DNA of 64,000 nucleotides from Sphingobium sp. AS12 (GTDB lineage: Bacteria; Pseudomonadota; Alphaproteobacteria; Sphingomonadales; Sphingomonadaceae). This document shows, piece by piece, positions 63,510 to 64,000 of this stretch. The stretch is taken from NCBI RefSeq assembly GCF_019097845.1, contig NZ_JAHRGM010000001.1:310001-374000 (forward strand), written 5' to 3'. Below the pieces are notes generated by a model that did not search any database, had not been told where the DNA came from, and saw only the letters and a program-made list of their open reading frames with translations. The position numbers were made by a program, and so were the translations under genes. Each line of letters starts with the position of its first letter. The first letter of the stretch is position 1.

Positions 63510-63692
63510 GACCTGCGCGCGGCCCTTTTCGAGGACCAGGCGTTTCTGGCGAGCGTGCTGGAGAAGACCAAGCTGGGGCGGCTGGGGACGGTCGAGGATC
63601 TGATGGGGGCGGTGGTGTTCCTGGCGTCGGATGCCAGTGCGCTGATGACGGGGACGAGTCTGGTCGTCGATGGCGGGTGGACGGCGGAGTAG
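63510..63692 (+). pseudogene. Remnant of a short-chain dehydrogenase (C-terminal 60 codons)
   Basis: An open 60-codon segment ending at the TAG 63690-63692 reads DLRAALFEDQAFLASVLEKT then KLGRLGTVEDLMGAVVFLAS and LMTGTSLVVDGGW, the C-terminus of an SDR (gluconate 5-dehydrogenase or oxoacyl reductase type). The Rossmann part and catalytic residues are absent, so it is a 5'-truncated remnant. It joins directly to the LacI remnant on the other strand. Confidence 0.82.
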
Positions 63693-63701
63693 GGGGGCTA
63701 T

Positions 63702-63830
63702 CCCACACCCCTCCCGCAGGCGGGAGGGGTAGCGAGACTTAGGCGCGCAGCGCCTTAGTCGCAGCGGGGTGGGCGAATGCAACCTTGCGCAGGCCCACCC
63801 CCTAACCCCCTCCCGCTTGCGGGAGGGGGG
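63702..63830. repeat. Family C cluster of GC-rich palindromes
   Basis: Outer palindromes CCCTCCCGCAGGCGGGAGGG (about 63708-63728) and CCCTCCCGCTTGCGGGAGGG (about 63808-63828) flank an inner palindrome CTTAGGCGCGCAGCGCCTTAG (63738-63758). The inner flanks GGGGTGGGC and GCCCACCCC also pair. No coding sign. Confidence 0.8.
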
Positions 63831-63853
63831 ACAAGGTCGGCTCTTGGTCGCCA

Positions 63854-64000
63854 TCAGGTTGGCGGCTTTCGCCTTGCTTGCGGCAAAAGCCTGATTAACA
63901 TCACTCCCACTAAGGTGGCGCCGATGGCTACTTTAGCATCATGGTCGCCGAAAATGCGCCATCCGGCATAAGCACTCGCAAATGCCAAGAGAAGCACAGC
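63854..64000 (-). CDS. Partial membrane protein, C-terminus (runs off right edge)
   Basis: The last 48 codons of a frame that enters from the right edge, ending at TGA 63854-63856. It reads AVLLLAFASAYAGWRIFGDH, then AKVAIGATLVGVMLIRLLPQ and a basic end ARRKPPT. Two hydrophobic stretches suggest a membrane protein. Base composition is more AT-rich than the rest of the window. I do not recognise the family. Confidence 0.5.
   Translation of the reverse strand, partial: AVLLLAFASAYAGWRIFGDHDAKVAIGATLVGVMLIRLLPQARRKPPT

Noticed and set aside
1-64000. CRISPR arrays, prophage, insertion sequences, toxin-antitoxin or defence clusters
   Set aside because: No regular spaced repeats, transposase, integrase, phage structural gene or recognised defence gene was seen in any of the translated frames.

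Overview
The window is a 64 kb piece of chromosome from a high-GC alphaproteobacterium, most likely a sphingomonad (Sphingobium/Sphingomonas type). This rests on gene content and order: chpT, a MucR-type regulator, an RpoH gene beside rluD, the cluster nfuA-tsaB-rimI-mucR-fur-plsC-miaB-phoH-ybeY-corC, an Entner-Doudoroff operon zwf-edd-glk-eda, and a quinol oxidase operon followed by SURF1 and a RegB-type sensor. I see no prophage, insertion sequence, CRISPR array or defence island. Most of it is ordinary core genome; the unusual material lies in intergenic repeats, gene remnants and a few odd gene arrangements.

Layout. 1-5.3 kb (minus strand): cyoABCD, SURF1 and the start of a redox-sensing histidine kinase, joined by 4-nt overlaps. 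5.5-9.8 kb: an MFS symporter, a family 2 glycosyltransferase, an ammonium transporter and a divergent class III sirtuin. 10-11.9 kb (minus): a FecR/FecI-type anti-sigma/ECF sigma pair without its usual receptor, and a tiny proline-rich protein. 12-20 kb (plus): tRNA-Leu(UAG), tig, a membrane glycosyltransferase, clpP, clpX and a TonB-dependent receptor, with strong terminators. 20-24 kb (minus): mtgA, an MFS carrier, rpoH, rluD. 24-25.3 kb (plus): a JAMM peptidase and chpT.

25.5-33.2 kb (minus): a ten-gene housekeeping cluster from nfuA down to corC covering Fe-S assembly, tRNA modification, ribosome maturation, metal regulation and lipid synthesis. 33.3-38.6 kb (plus): a flavin-reductase-like stress protein, a DEAD-box helicase and an M16 peptidase. 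38.7-45.1 kb: a TetR repressor divergent from a three-gene RND efflux operon, with a perfect 18-bp palindrome between them. 45.2-48.1 kb (plus): ogt, a short-chain dehydrogenase behind a possible 6-codon leader peptide, and a compact modC-modB pair without modA. 48.2-51.7 kb (minus): tRNA-Arg(CCG), a small secreted protein, nth, dapB and two overlapping GIN-domain proteins. 51.8-55.5 kb: an M28 peptidase, a VOC protein, hemB and a gamma-carbonic-anhydrase-like protein. 55.7-61.2 kb (minus): a lipoprotein and the eda-glk-edd-zwf operon. 61.4-64 kb: tRNA-Leu(CAA), an aminotransferase, a small membrane protein, remnants of a LacI regulator and a dehydrogenase fused by deletion, and a partial membrane protein at the edge.

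At least three families of short palindromic repeats occupy gaps between genes. Family A (ends CCGTTCG/CGAACGG) has five copies, one a perfect 28-bp inverted repeat. Family B (ends CGTCAT/ATGACG) includes two 90-nt copies whose 32-nt cores are in opposite orientation between arms that keep theirs. Family C is a GC-rich cluster at the right edge. I found no convincing new multi-gene system. The best leads are the repeats, the lacI/SDR deletion scar, the orphan FecIR pair, the reduced modCB pair and the short leader ORF.
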